64,000 nt of DNA from Nostoc punctiforme NIES-2108 (GTDB lineage: Bacteria; Cyanobacteriota; Cyanobacteriia; Cyanobacteriales; Nostocaceae), in NCBI GenBank assembly GCA_003326195.1, contig LXQE01000096.1, positions 226,520 to 290,519 on the forward strand. Reading direction: 5' to 3'. The notes under the pieces are model-generated. The model made no database searches. It was not told the origin of the DNA and worked only from the letters and a program-made list of their open reading frames with translations. Positions 9,650 through 17,916 of the stretch are shown one piece after another (position 1 is the stretch's first letter; every line of letters begins with the position of its first letter). The translations under genes were made by a program, and so were the position numbers.

Positions 9650-10144
9650 ATGACTTCGGGTAGCAATTTGATTGTGCGTTTTGCCCAAGCAGACGATTGC
9701 AGCGTACTGTTTAAATTAATTGAAGGGCTTGCAGAATATGAAAAATTATCTCACGCGATCGCTGGCAATGCTCTAGCACTTCAGGAGCATTTATTTGGTT
9801 CGCGGAGGTATGTAGAGGCAATATTAGCAGAATCTGCGGGTGAATCTGTCGGTTTTGCGCTATTTTTTCATAATTATTCAACATTTCTGACTAAGCCAGG
9901 AATTTATCTGGAAGATTTATTTGTTTTACCAGAATATCGCAGGCAAGGTATTGGTAAAGCTCTCCTAACTAAAGTCGCTCAGATAGCTGTAGAACGTGAT
10001 TGTGGGCGATTAGAGTGGAGCGTCTTAGATTGGAATGAGTCAGCCCAAGCATTCTACCGTAGTATGGGAGCATCTATATTAGATGATTGGCGAATTTGTC
10101 GCGTCACAGAAGATGTGCTTACTCAATTAGGTTCCGTAAAATAA
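9650..10144 (+). CDS. GNAT-family N-acetyltransferase
   Basis: Small acetyltransferase of about 164 aa, diamine acetyltransferase-like. The acetyl-CoA site is EYRRQGIGKALL, preceded by the strand YLEDLFVLP, and the C-terminal part shows WNESAQAFYRSMGA typical of GNATs acting on small amines or amino acids. Two in-frame starts exist, 9635 and 9650; I prefer 9650 because the five extra codons come from a degenerate CTATGGACTATA repeat (9612-9649) running into the gene. Substrate unknown. It stands alone between the sigma gene and petJ. Confidence 0.85.
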   Translation: MTSGSNLIVRFAQADDCSVLFKLIEGLAEYEKLSHAIAGNALALQEHLFGSRRYVEAILAESAGESVGFALFFHNYSTFLTKPGIYLEDLFVLPEYRRQGIGKALLTKVAQIAVERDCGRLEWSVLDWNESAQAFYRSMGASILDDWRICRVTEDVLTQLGSVK

Positions 10145-10151
10145 AAAACAC

Positions 10152-10206
10152 AGGATGAAGTATAAAGAATGAATCAAGAAAATTTTCATCTTTAATATTT
10201 CATCCT
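10152..10206. terminator. Inverted repeat after acetyltransferase gene
   Basis: AGGATGAAGTATAAAGA at 10152 pairs imperfectly with TCTTTAATATTTCATCCT at 10189-10206. An A/T-rich tail follows. It is placed just after the stop codon, consistent with a terminator. Confidence 0.45.
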
Positions 10207-10508
10207 TAAATTTTAATCATTTTTTTTTATAAAATATTCAGAATTATATAAATTGGGATTTTAATCATCAGCATAAATGCACATTTTTGCAAATAAGTAA
10301 GCTAGGGTATTTTGCAGAGAAGCATATTCTCTTTACATATTGCTTTGTGCTAATAAACCTAAATCTAAAATCACCAAGATTCAAAATCCAAAAACTTTAT
10401 TTAATAAAGCAAAGTTTGACAGCTTGTCATTTGACTATGGCAACGGGTCAACTCACAATTATGGAGGATATTGCACCGAATAAGCCGTTATTGCAGAGAG
10501 AACACGAA
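10207..10508. other. petJ upstream region
   Basis: AT-rich spacer of about 300 bases holding the petJ promoter. The frame upstream of petJ is open from 10287, but that stretch has no protein-like character. I cannot identify a specific copper-responsive operator. Confidence 0.4.
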
Positions 10509-10844
10509 ATGAAAAAAATGATTACAGTCATGCTGTTAGGCATAGCAATCTTCACTTTTGCCTTCAGTCGTCCAGCATTGGCAGCAGATGCTGCTAGTGG
10601 AGCTAAAGTATTTAGTGCCAATTGTGCCTCTTGTCACGCAGGAGGAAAGAATCTGGTTAAAGCTGAAAAAAGCCTGAAGAAGGACGCTTTAGAAAAGTAT
10701 GGTTTGTATTCAGCAGAGGCGATTATTGCCCAGGTTACAAAAGGTAAAGGTGCTATGCCTGCCTTCGGCGCTCGTTTAAAAGCTGACCAAATTGAAAATG
10801 TAGCTGCTTATGTTCTTTCACAAGCAGATAATGCGTGGAAGTAG
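10509..10844 (+). CDS. petJ: Cytochrome c6 precursor
   Basis: Soluble lumenal c-type cytochrome that carries electrons from cytochrome b6f to photosystem I as an alternative to plastocyanin. From the ATG at 10509 it is 111 aa, the usual precursor size: Lys-rich start, hydrophobic core, AxA cleavage site ([11 protein letters not shown]), heme motif CASCH, and the distal Met ligand in [12 protein letters not shown]. The frame extends upstream to 10287, but the extra 74 codons are not signal-peptide-like, and AGAGAG lies just before the 10509 start. A GCGGG/CCCGC hairpin follows the gene. In many cyanobacteria petJ responds to copper; no such site is visible here. Confidence 0.95.
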   Translation: MKKMITVMLLGIAIFTFAFSRPALAADAASGAKVFSANCASCHAGGKNLVKAEKSLKKDALEKYGLYSAEAIIAQVTKGKGAMPAFGARLKADQIENVAAYVLSQADNAWK

Positions 10845-10875
10845 ACTAAAATCTAACTTCAAAAATTAATAATTC

Positions 10876-10894
10876 GCGGGGCTTTGTGTCCCGC
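10876..10894 (+). terminator. petJ terminator hairpin
   Basis: GCGGG (10876-10880) and CCCGC (10890-10894) form a stem around a 9-base loop, followed by TAATTTTG, 32 bases after the petJ stop. Confidence 0.6.
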
Positions 10895-11012
10895 TAATTT
10901 TGTTGCTACTGAAATTATCAAATAGGATGCTTATACCAATTTTGGATTAGAGTCTTTACAAAAAGACTGTTCCAAAAATATCAAGCAATACTACCTATCC
11001 TAATTTGGTCTT

Positions 11013-11954
11013 ATGAGTGATTTCTGGCGATTATTTTTCAGTATAATTATTGCTTTACCCCTCACTTTTTTGACTTTACCTGCACATTCCTCACCCATTT
11101 TAATTACCCAAATTACAGCAGGTGATTTCTTAGAGTTGGGTGTAGATAAGATGCGGCGCGGTGATTATCAGGAAGCAATAAAGAATTTAAACCAGGCGAT
11201 GCCTACGGCGGTAAACTACGCACTTAAGAAAGATTTGGCTGTAGCTTATAGCGATCGCTGTCTTGCTCATCTCCAATTACAAGATTACCATCAAGCGATC
11301 GCAGATTGTACTCAAGCGATAAATTTTGCACCGGATAACTTTGAGGCTTATCTGAACCGGGGAGTAGCATACTACAGACAAGGAGATTATTCTGCCGCTA
11401 TTGTCGATCATAATCGAGCCGTTACACTTAAACCCTCCGATTTTCGAGCTTACTATAACCGAGGGCTAGCCCGTGCCGGCGATGGGAAAGACTCGGAGGC
11501 AATTCTTGACTTTAATTTAGCCCTAACTCAAATTCCTCGAATCAGTAGCTTATTGCTTGCAGATATCTATAATGACCGAGGTTTAGCGCATTTTGTCTTG
11601 CAAGATATCCAAGCTGCGATGCTCGACTTTAATCTAGCAATTCGTCTCAATGCTAACGATTATAGAGCTTACTTTAACCGGGGTTGTGCTTGCGGACGAA
11701 ATGGAGATGACTTTGGTGCAGTGCGTGATTTTTCTCAAGTCATCAGACTGAACCCCAGTAATGCCCAGGCTTATGTTAATCGGGGAGTAGCTCAGTATCG
11801 CTTAGGATATCATTTAGGAGCGATCGCTGATTTACAAAAAGCATCTGAGTACTATGGACAGCAAGGAAAAAAAGTTGCTTACGAAAAAACTCTAGATTTA
11901 CTGAAGAATCTGCGACAACAAATTTCGTCTGTAACGGAAGTCGCTCTTTTTTAA
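11013..11954 (+). CDS. Exported TPR-repeat protein
   Basis: Protein of 313 aa with an N-terminal signal peptide (hydrophobic residues about 5-22, LTLPAHSSP) followed by about seven tetratricopeptide repeats of the type AYLNRGVAYYRQGDYSAAIVDHNRAV. Such repeats form a superhelical protein-binding scaffold; the partner is unknown. It probably works in the periplasm or at the thylakoid lumen side. It ends only 11 bases from the convergent Uma2 gene, with no obvious terminator between them. Confidence 0.85.
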   Translation: MSDFWRLFFSIIIALPLTFLTLPAHSSPILITQITAGDFLELGVDKMRRGDYQEAIKNLNQAMPTAVNYALKKDLAVAYSDRCLAHLQLQDYHQAIADCTQAINFAPDNFEAYLNRGVAYYRQGDYSAAIVDHNRAVTLKPSDFRAYYNRGLARAGDGKDSEAILDFNLALTQIPRISSLLLADIYNDRGLAHFVLQDIQAAMLDFNLAIRLNANDYRAYFNRGCACGRNGDDFGAVRDFSQVIRLNPSNAQAYVNRGVAQYRLGYHLGAIADLQKASEYYGQQGKKVAYEKTLDLLKNLRQQISSVTEVALF

Positions 11955-11965
11955 CAGTGTAATAA

Positions 11966-12610
11966 CTATAGAGGATATCCACCAGCTTGAAAAATCTGTT
12001 CGGCGGTTAAGTTTAATTCGGGGAAAAGAGGTGAGATAATGCGTTGTTTACCGCCGCAGGCATCGCTACCTCGAAACTGGCTAACTTGGTATTCTCCCTC
12101 AATTAAAGTGTAGAGAGAGACAGTTGGTTGTTTAGGGTTGCCAATAAATCGCCTACCGCCTAAAGCCGCATAGTCTACAATCCAGTATTCTGGTATGCCT
12201 ATAGCCTCATAGTCAGCAGCTTTTTTTAAATAATCATCACGCCAATTGCTAGTCACTACCTCAACTACTAAAGGTATTGATTCCGCTTGGCTTATAGTAG
12301 ATTCTTTTTTCCACAGAGGTTCGTTTACTAAATTAGGGCGATTTAATATCAGCACATCTGGTGAGTAAGCAGATTCATTTTCAGGCGGTTTGACTAATGC
12401 TGTTTTAGGTATGAAATAGGGGAGATTTAAACGAATACACTCTCTAGTAACTTCAAAGGCTAAAAATCCAACTACCTCTTCATGATCGCCTGTGGGTTGC
12501 GACATCTCAACTATTACTCCATCATGCAATTCATAACGTTTTCCTGTGTTGTCAGGATATTTAGCAACGAATTCATCGAATGTAACTAGTTTGCGTAAGG
12601 CTTGAATCAT
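11966..12610 (-). CDS. Uma2-family (DUF820) putative endonuclease
   Basis: Protein of 214 aa from the PD-(D/E)XK-like Uma2 family that is greatly expanded in cyanobacteria. Visible are the N-terminal TFDEFVAKYPDNTGKRYELHDG, the acidic site YSPDVLIL, and the strand IPLVVEVVTSN with the following Tyr/Lys-rich helix (DDYLKKAADYEAIGIPEYWI). The cellular role of this family is not established. Odd: near residues 183-189 the sequence DACGGKQ interrupts the usual conserved C-terminal motif (RGSD...RIISPLFPELNLT); the DNA there (about 12045-12070) matches a dispersed CCGCAGGCATCGC repeat. Confidence 0.88.
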   Translation of the reverse strand: MIQALRKLVTFDEFVAKYPDNTGKRYELHDGVIVEMSQPTGDHEEVVGFLAFEVTRECIRLNLPYFIPKTALVKPPENESAYSPDVLILNRPNLVNEPLWKKESTISQAESIPLVVEVVTSNWRDDYLKKAADYEAIGIPEYWIVDYAALGGRRFIGNPKQPTVSLYTLIEGEYQVSQFRGSDACGGKQRIISPLFPELNLTAEQIFQAGGYPL

Positions 12611-12702
12611 AAATTATTGTCTTCTATTGTGTTTGCAAAGTATTCATTTTTTCTCAATCTTAACGTAATTCGTAATTGCTATATATAGCGGTTCTCGACA
12701 AG

Positions 12703-12756
12703 CGCCAATGCATCGGGGGGATTAAGGGGGGTAATTCGACTTGTGTGTTCAAAGGT
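12703..12756. repeat. GGGGGGTAATTC-type dispersed repeat (partial)
   Basis: The sequence CAATGCATCGGGGGGATTAA plus the following AGGGGGGTAATTCGACTTG is found again, inverted, at about 53523-53573. Related sequence also occurs at about 17640-17695. It lies just downstream of the small-protein gene at 12901-13296, as does the fuller copy at the second small-protein locus. Confidence 0.6.
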
Positions 12757-12900
12757 CAGCAGTTTTTGAGTTTTCGTCCTTTGGGTCATTTGCTTTGCCT
12801 TCTTACCCTACATAGACTACCACTAAATGATAGTGTGGTGAAGAAGACATCATAATGACTGGAAAAACAAACTCCACTACAAGTCAAATTACCTCATTTT

Positions 12901-13296
12901 CTATGCAGTTTTCCCATTCTTATCTGATGCTTGTTCTGCAATATTTTTTAAGCGGCTCGATCTCATTTTACGGATGCGATCGCTATTACGAACACCACCC
13001 GCCATTTCATATTCAGCGCTGTCTTTGCCGTACTTGATAGCAACCACCATTAACATTTTCTCAGAAAGCTGCTTCAAGTTTCTTTCCATCTCTTCAACTT
13101 CTGTTAAAGTAGAGTCAACTATAGCTAGAGCGCTATTATGAACATCAATTTGGTTGCGTAACTGTTCGATTGAATCAATCAGTTTTTCTAAAGTATAATC
13201 CTCTTCAAATTTAATGCTTGGAAGAATCGATTTCATCCCAGATGCTCTTAATTCAGCTTTTTCTAAAACGCGGGATGTACGTTTTTGACGAGACAT
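12901..13296 (-). CDS. Small uncharacterised protein, array-associated family (copy A)
   Basis: Protein of 131 aa; no function known to me. It begins MSRQKRTSRVLEKAELRA, continues with a helical, heptad-rich middle (residues about 35-85, EQLRNQIDVHNSALAIVDST) and ends with the strongly conserved block IKYGKDSAEYEMAGGVRNSD and a basic tail. It is clearly homologous to the 120 aa protein at 53711-54073 (shared MSRxKRxS start, KYGKxSxEYxMAGGVRxS end). No membrane segments or signal peptide, so cytoplasmic. The basic ends suggest nucleic-acid contact, but that is inference. In both loci a 21-bp tandem array lies 160-180 bases upstream and a GGGGGGTAATTC-type repeat lies downstream. ORFs antisense to the gene look spurious. 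Confidence 0.8.
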   Translation of the reverse strand: MSRQKRTSRVLEKAELRASGMKSILPSIKFEEDYTLEKLIDSIEQLRNQIDVHNSALAIVDSTLTEVEEMERNLKQLSEKMLMVVAIKYGKDSAEYEMAGGVRNSDRIRKMRSSRLKNIAEQASDKNGKTA

Positions 13297-13457
13297 AATA
13301 TTTGCTCTTTTAAGATACTTCTAGAGCTAGTTTGCCTCAATTAAACCCGATTCCGGTTCAGCATAAATCGCAAATTGCGATCGCAAAATTTTTAGCCTAT
13401 ACCAGTAATATCTCGGTATATAATTACTCATGCACGAAGGCAAGAGGTAGGAAACAC

Positions 13458-13688
13458 GAGAGTAGTCGCTACAGACTTGGGAGTAGTCGCTACAGACTTG
13501 GGAGTAGTCGCTACAGGGTTGAGAGTAGTCGCTACAGACTTGAGAGTAGCCGCTACAGGGTTGAGAGTAGTCGCTTACAGGGTTGAGAGTAGTCACTACA
13601 GGGTTGAGAGTAGTCGCTACAGGGTTGAGAGTAGTCGCTCCAGGGTTGAGAGTAGTCGCTACAGACTTGAGAGAAGTGGCTAAGGTTT
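13458..13688. repeat. 21-bp tandem array 1 (10 units plus a partial)
   Basis: Ten units of consensus GAGAGTAGTCGCTACAGGGTT (13458-13668) plus a degenerate eleventh. The last five bases alternate between GGGTT and ACTT-type endings. Every unit is 21 bp except one of 22 bp (13563-13584). The reverse strand of each unit holds the short palindrome GTAGCGACTAC. The array lies 162 bases upstream of the small-protein gene start. The long frames running through it exist only because 21 is divisible by three; it is not CRISPR (no spacers). Confidence 0.95.
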
Positions 13689-13828
13689 GCGCGGATCGCT
13701 TGCTTGCCCGCAAAACAGCGCCAGAAGCATGTTAAAACTGCTTGCTGATGAAAACCTTTGATAATCTATTTGTTAAGGGTATGTTGTTGCCCAAGTGTTG
13801 AATAATTCCATATTGTAAATTTGCTGTG

Positions 13829-14644
13829 CTATTTTGCATCAGCTTGGCAACACTTTATCAAAGGTTGTTTAGCTAAATTCTCTAAATCTACCGATTGAAG
13901 CAAATTCATCCACTCCACCGCTAGAGTTGGATCTTCAGGTTTGCTAAGACGTAATTCAGCCAAAGTAGTCAAGGCATCGTACCAAATACCATTCTCGGCA
14001 TAAAGGTTTACCCGTTGCTGAGGAGTTGCTTGCTTCAAGCTATCTACTAATTGAGGATTTGGATTGACCCGTTGCACCCATCCTTCTACATACTCTCGTT
14101 CTGGAGGTTGTTGGGGATTGCAAATGACTTTTATCTTGAAAAACCAGTGATACATCTTGTCTACTTGCAATGGGGAAGTATTTGCGTTTAAGCGAATGCT
14201 AACAATTCCTGGTACTTCTGGTATTGTAACTATTGTTCGGTAAAGTGTTTGACTTTGTTTACCTGACTCATCTTTGACAACAAACTCAATCGAATCAATT
14301 AGAGACTTTTGATAGGGGACAAAAAACCAAAAAGTTGGATATTCTTCATTCGTCAAGCCCCAAACTTTAGTAACAGCAACAGCTTCTGTTTTCCCTTGAT
14401 TAAATGTCTCTTTGTATACAGGTACAAATGCAACAACAGACTGATTCCCAACACCACAACCACGACTTGCAGCCCCTCCGCGATCGCCTGCGGCCCCTCT
14501 ATCAGGAGGAGGCGGAGGAGGCGAAAATTTCTTAGGAGTGGCCGCAACTGGTGTCATCCAAATCATTGGAGAATAGCCGATAATTCCCAACAAAGTCATT
14601 CCCAATGCAGCGATTAATTGTATTTTTTGCCAATGGCTTTTCAT
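13829..14644 (-). CDS. DUF928 exported protein
   Basis: Protein of about 271 aa with a signal peptide (hydrophobic residues about 8-32, then PVAATPKK), a Pro-rich linker and a DUF928 domain (GLTNEEYPTFWFFVPY ... PLQVDKMYHWFFKIKVICN ... YVEGWVQRV). The start at 14644 is chosen because AGGAGG sits six bases before it; the ATG at 14659 lies upstream of this ribosome site. DUF928 genes commonly neighbour CHASE2 and haemagglutinin-type genes in cyanobacteria, as here. Biochemical role unknown; periplasmic location is inferred. Confidence 0.85.
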   Translation of the reverse strand: MKSHWQKIQLIAALGMTLLGIIGYSPMIWMTPVAATPKKFSPPPPPPDRGAAGDRGGAASRGCGVGNQSVVAFVPVYKETFNQGKTEAVAVTKVWGLTNEEYPTFWFFVPYQKSLIDSIEFVVKDESGKQSQTLYRTIVTIPEVPGIVSIRLNANTSPLQVDKMYHWFFKIKVICNPQQPPEREYVEGWVQRVNPNPQLVDSLKQATPQQRVNLYAENGIWYDALTTLAELRLSKPEDPTLAVEWMNLLQSVDLENLAKQPLIKCCQADAK

Positions 14645-14706
14645 AAAACCTCCTAACACTTGCTTGCTGAACGGCGATTTTCATGCTTCAAATTAGCGTT
14701 ATTATT

Positions 14707-14976
14707 AGAGATTGTTTTAAAAGTGGTTAGCTGTGATTTTAATCACATTTTTACCCCCCTTAATCCCCCCTTGGAAAGGGGGGAGACTAATACTAAGCTG
14801 CAATCAGATGTAGTATTTCTCACCCCTGCTTCCCCTGCTTCCCTTGCCTGCCAAAACTAATATTTTTGAATGCAACTCGGTATAAATAATCTATTTCCCT
14901 CCCCTTGTAAAGGGGAGGGTTAGGGTGGTGTAAAAAAATATTTGATACACTACTACAGACTTTTCAAACATCCTCT
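14707..14976. mobile_element. MITE-like element, family 1, copy A
   Basis: A 270-base non-coding element bounded by inverted ends: AGAGATTGTTTTAAAAGT (14707-14724) and ACTTTTCAAACATCCTCT (14959-14976). It contains CCCCCCTTAATCCCCCC and GGGGGGAG hairpin sequence. The same ends and internal CCCCCC/GGGGGG core occur at 52513-52677. It fills the whole gap between DUF928 and the CHAT-CHASE2 gene and abuts the latter's stop codon. Confidence 0.7.
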
Positions 14977-17333
14977 TAATTTTTAAATTTCATGTTTAAG
15001 TAAGTTGTAGCTATTAAACTATTACCTACTAAAGCCAACATAGCAGGAATTAGCGGAACCCAACAACTATATACAATTAAAAATATAAAACAGCTAACGT
15101 ATAAACTGATAATAGCGATTCCTCCTGCCAAGCTTAAGTAAATGAATCGGTGCAGATAAGCAGTAAATAAACCGCCTAAAAAAGACCAACTCCAAACCCA
15201 AATTACCTCACCCCAAAGCGGCCAAGTCCATAACAGAGGTTGTCCATCCAAAGCAGCCCTGAGCACTTGACTGACCATCTGGGCTTGTAAAAATACTCCT
15301 GGTATTGCCTGTAATTTTCCTTGAGGAGTGATGTAGGGAGTTAACCAGTAATCACCAAAAGTTTCTGCTGTTGTGCCAATAATTACTATTTTGTCTTTGA
15401 CTGCATCGGCATTTAGCTTACCTGTTACCACTTGTTGTAAGGTCATACTTGGTGCGATCGCTTCTGGTGAAGGAGAAGAACGATAATTTAATAAAATTTG
15501 GTGTCCAAAAGCGTCAACTCCTTGATAACCTCCAGCATGAGGTTCTATTGGTTTAAATGTCATCTTCCCTAATTGCCATGCGCCATCAGGGGTAAATTGC
15601 AACTGAATTCCCTTTGCGTACAGGTAACGCAGCGCAAGTTGAACATTCAAGGCATAGGTCGCAGTACAAGGAGATGAGGGCGCAGGAGTTAACGCTAACA
15701 GATGGCGACGCACGACATTATCTGAATCTATGGCAATATCGCTAAAACCGAGATTGTGTGAAGAAAGTTCTGGGGGTGGTTTTACACCTGGTTTTCCGGC
15801 TTGAGAATCGCTGAGTTGACACACCCCTACAAAGCGATCGCTTTTTCGCATTCTTGCTGCCAATGCTGGATAATCCTTATCCACTGGATAATCTCGGTAT
15901 ATATCCAAACCAATAACTTGTGCTTGATATGCCTCTAATTTTTCTAACAGTTTGGCAAGTGATTTGTCTGACAACGAACCTTGAGGTTTTTCCGGTTTTT
16001 GCGCTTGCACATCTTCTTCAGTCACAGTGACAACCAGTAGGCGTGAGTCTGGTTTTTCAGGAGGGCGCAAGCGTATCAGTTGGTCAAATGCACTTAACTC
16101 TAATGTTTGCAGCACGCCCAAATATCTTACCCCGATTAATATTCCAGTTACTACCATGCTCGCCAGTAAGATCGATGGAAAGCCAAGCCGATTTGTGGTT
16201 CCTCTAACAGGCGTAGTTTGAGACAAAGATACAGGAAGATTGGGTGGATTTCTAAACAATTCCCCCCAATTCAACGGCATCTCAGCCGGATTTTGAAAGA
16301 TGACAGGCAACCATGTAGCGCAGGGAAATTGGTTTTCTAGTCCCTGTAACCTTTCTCGTGCTTCTCTTACGGCTAAATACAATGAGCCTCCCCGCGCAAA
16401 GGCTTCTAAAAAATACTTTAAAAACTGTTGCGCCACGCGATCGGGTACAGGCTCTCGCATCACGATAATTTGGGGAATATGTAAATCTGCAAACTCCCAT
16501 GCCAATCCCAAGCCATCACAGGAATTGAAAATCGCTAGTTTTAGACCTCGCTCTACTGCCTTTTTTAAGGCATACTTTAACTGGCTAATTGTTAGACTTT
16601 CAGTTTGATTGATGTAGATTTTTCCTGTTTGATTCGTTTCCTGAGTAGAACTATGTCCGGCGAAAAATAGAATCTGCCAATTCTGCTCCCATAGCTGGTC
16701 AGTCAGGTCAAGGCATTGTGGTTCAACTAAAAAAGTGATATCTGTATTGGGTAACAAATTAAGCAGCGCTTGGTCTGCTTTGGTATCAATACCTTGACTG
16801 TTACCCAAAATCGCTAAGATTTTTACTTTGTCAGATGTAGTTGCTATGCGGTTAGGGTTGACTTGTTCGTAGGCAGGAGCGCTCAGGGCTATTTCCGCCT
16901 GGGGATAGCGTTCTATCAAATCCCAAAGATGCCAGGGAAATTTCTGTAATCGCAGGTCTTTGGTTTGTAAAAGCATCCGAATATTATCCGCAAGCACGAG
17001 TTTTTCTAACAATTTCTCGCGGATGGAACGAAAGGAATCGGAAGCAAGCCAAGTATTAAAACTTACTTTAAATTCCTCACTCACCTGCTGGCAGTATTCT
17101 AGGCTGGGGGCTTGGTTAAGTTCTTTAGCTAAACCAATCGGACGAGATGGCAGCCTTAAATTACGATAAATAGATTGCCAACGGTGATAATCGCGGAGAA
17201 TTTCCGGGTTGGGGGGAAGCTCACCTGTGATTTCCACAGTCGGGCGGACATTTTCATCGCCAATCTGTAGAGTCACGGTAAACCCTTGTTCAAAGTTTCC
17301 CTCCCCTAACTTTAAGATGATTAACTTGTCCAC
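14976..17333 (-). CDS. CHAT-protease / CHASE2 membrane fusion protein
   Basis: Protein of 785 aa joining a caspase-like CHAT domain (about residues 165-350) to a CHASE2 extracellular sensor domain (about 405-690). The CHAT dyad is visible: His227 in FFAGHSS and Cys272 in IFNSCDGLG. One membrane segment (about 386-404) precedes CHASE2, and about three more close the C terminus (690-780). The topology suggests that an external signal sensed by CHASE2 controls a cytoplasmic cysteine protease. The N-terminal 160 residues are a conserved cyanobacterial region with no named fold. It is on the same strand as the sigma factor and DUF1822 genes, separated by a repeat-filled gap. Substrate unknown; the neighbouring exported proteins are candidates only by context. 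Confidence 0.88.
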   Translation of the reverse strand: MDKLIILKLGEGNFEQGFTVTLQIGDENVRPTVEITGELPPNPEILRDYHRWQSIYRNLRLPSRPIGLAKELNQAPSLEYCQQVSEEFKVSFNTWLASDSFRSIREKLLEKLVLADNIRMLLQTKDLRLQKFPWHLWDLIERYPQAEIALSAPAYEQVNPNRIATTSDKVKILAILGNSQGIDTKADQALLNLLPNTDITFLVEPQCLDLTDQLWEQNWQILFFAGHSSTQETNQTGKIYINQTESLTISQLKYALKKAVERGLKLAIFNSCDGLGLAWEFADLHIPQIIVMREPVPDRVAQQFLKYFLEAFARGGSLYLAVREARERLQGLENQFPCATWLPVIFQNPAEMPLNWGELFRNPPNLPVSLSQTTPVRGTTNRLGFPSILLASMVVTGILIGVRYLGVLQTLELSAFDQLIRLRPPEKPDSRLLVVTVTEEDVQAQKPEKPQGSLSDKSLAKLLEKLEAYQAQVIGLDIYRDYPVDKDYPALAARMRKSDRFVGVCQLSDSQAGKPGVKPPPELSSHNLGFSDIAIDSDNVVRRHLLALTPAPSSPCTATYALNVQLALRYLYAKGIQLQFTPDGAWQLGKMTFKPIEPHAGGYQGVDAFGHQILLNYRSSPSPEAIAPSMTLQQVVTGKLNADAVKDKIVIIGTTAETFGDYWLTPYITPQGKLQAIPGVFLQAQMVSQVLRAALDGQPLLWTWPLWGEVIWVWSWSFLGGLFTAYLHRFIYLSLAGGIAIISLYVSCFIFLIVYSCWVPLIPAMLALVGNSLIATTYLNMKFKN

Positions 17334-17916
17334 AGCTAGTTCTCCCTAGATGTTGAGTTGTATCTATGTGAGGTACATCCGTCGGGTTAGGGCACTAAAC
17401 TTAACCTCAAACGCTTGTCCCACATGCGCTTTACCCCACCCTAACCCTCCCCTTGCAAAGGGGAGGGAACTGGATTTCCGGCTTCTCTTCTTTGCAAGGT
17501 GATAAATATCAAAACATTAAGAACTCGATCCAAGGAGGGAACTGGATTTCCGGCTTCTCCTCTTTGCAAGGTTAGTTAGTGGACGACAATTCTCCAGCCC
17601 CTTTAAGAGGGAACTGGATTTCCGGCTTCCCCCCTTTACAAGGGGGGATTGAGGGGGGTAATTCAACTTGTATGTACACCGTAGCCTTGGTAAAGGGAAA
17701 GGCGGTTTTGGGTTTAGACAAAACCGGGGTGAGGTGACGCTGTGAGTAAGCATAAGTGAATGAACTCAATATTACGTCTTGACAAGGGTTTCACGTTAAA
17801 TTGACAACTTTAACCCTGCTATATATCTTGGTTCCTAAATAGGTTGCTGTGTGTAGTTAAATTCAGTTTAAGAGCAAATAATAAAGGCTAAACGTGAAGA
17901 TTTCTGAAGGTAATAT
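17334..17916. repeat. Repeat-filled intergenic region
   Basis: No gene. Three copies of GGGAACTGGATTTCCGGCTT plus a CTCTTTGCAAG tail occur at about 17463-17500, 17537-17573 and 17609-17642. A G-rich hairpin (CCCCCCTTTACAAGGGGGG) and an AATTCAACTTGTATGTACAC end (to 17695) shared with the 53.5 kb element follow. This looks like layered insertions of small non-coding elements between CHAT-CHASE2 and DUF1822. Confidence 0.7.

Noticed and set aside
10287..10508. N-terminal extension of cytochrome c6
   Set aside because: The extra 74 codons are not conserved-looking, and the normal signal peptide starts at 10509.
13458..13688. Possible CRISPR array
   Set aside because: Units are directly adjacent with no spacers of unique sequence, and no cas genes are nearby; it is a simple tandem array. 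The same holds for 26328-26509 and 54250-54438.
13327..13713. 128-codon minus-strand frame with heptapeptide repeats
   Set aside because: The frame exists only because the 21-bp unit is a multiple of three; a 22-bp unit shifts the peptide halfway, and there is no protein-like composition outside the array. The frames over 26239-26553 and 54321-54581 are rejected for the same reason.
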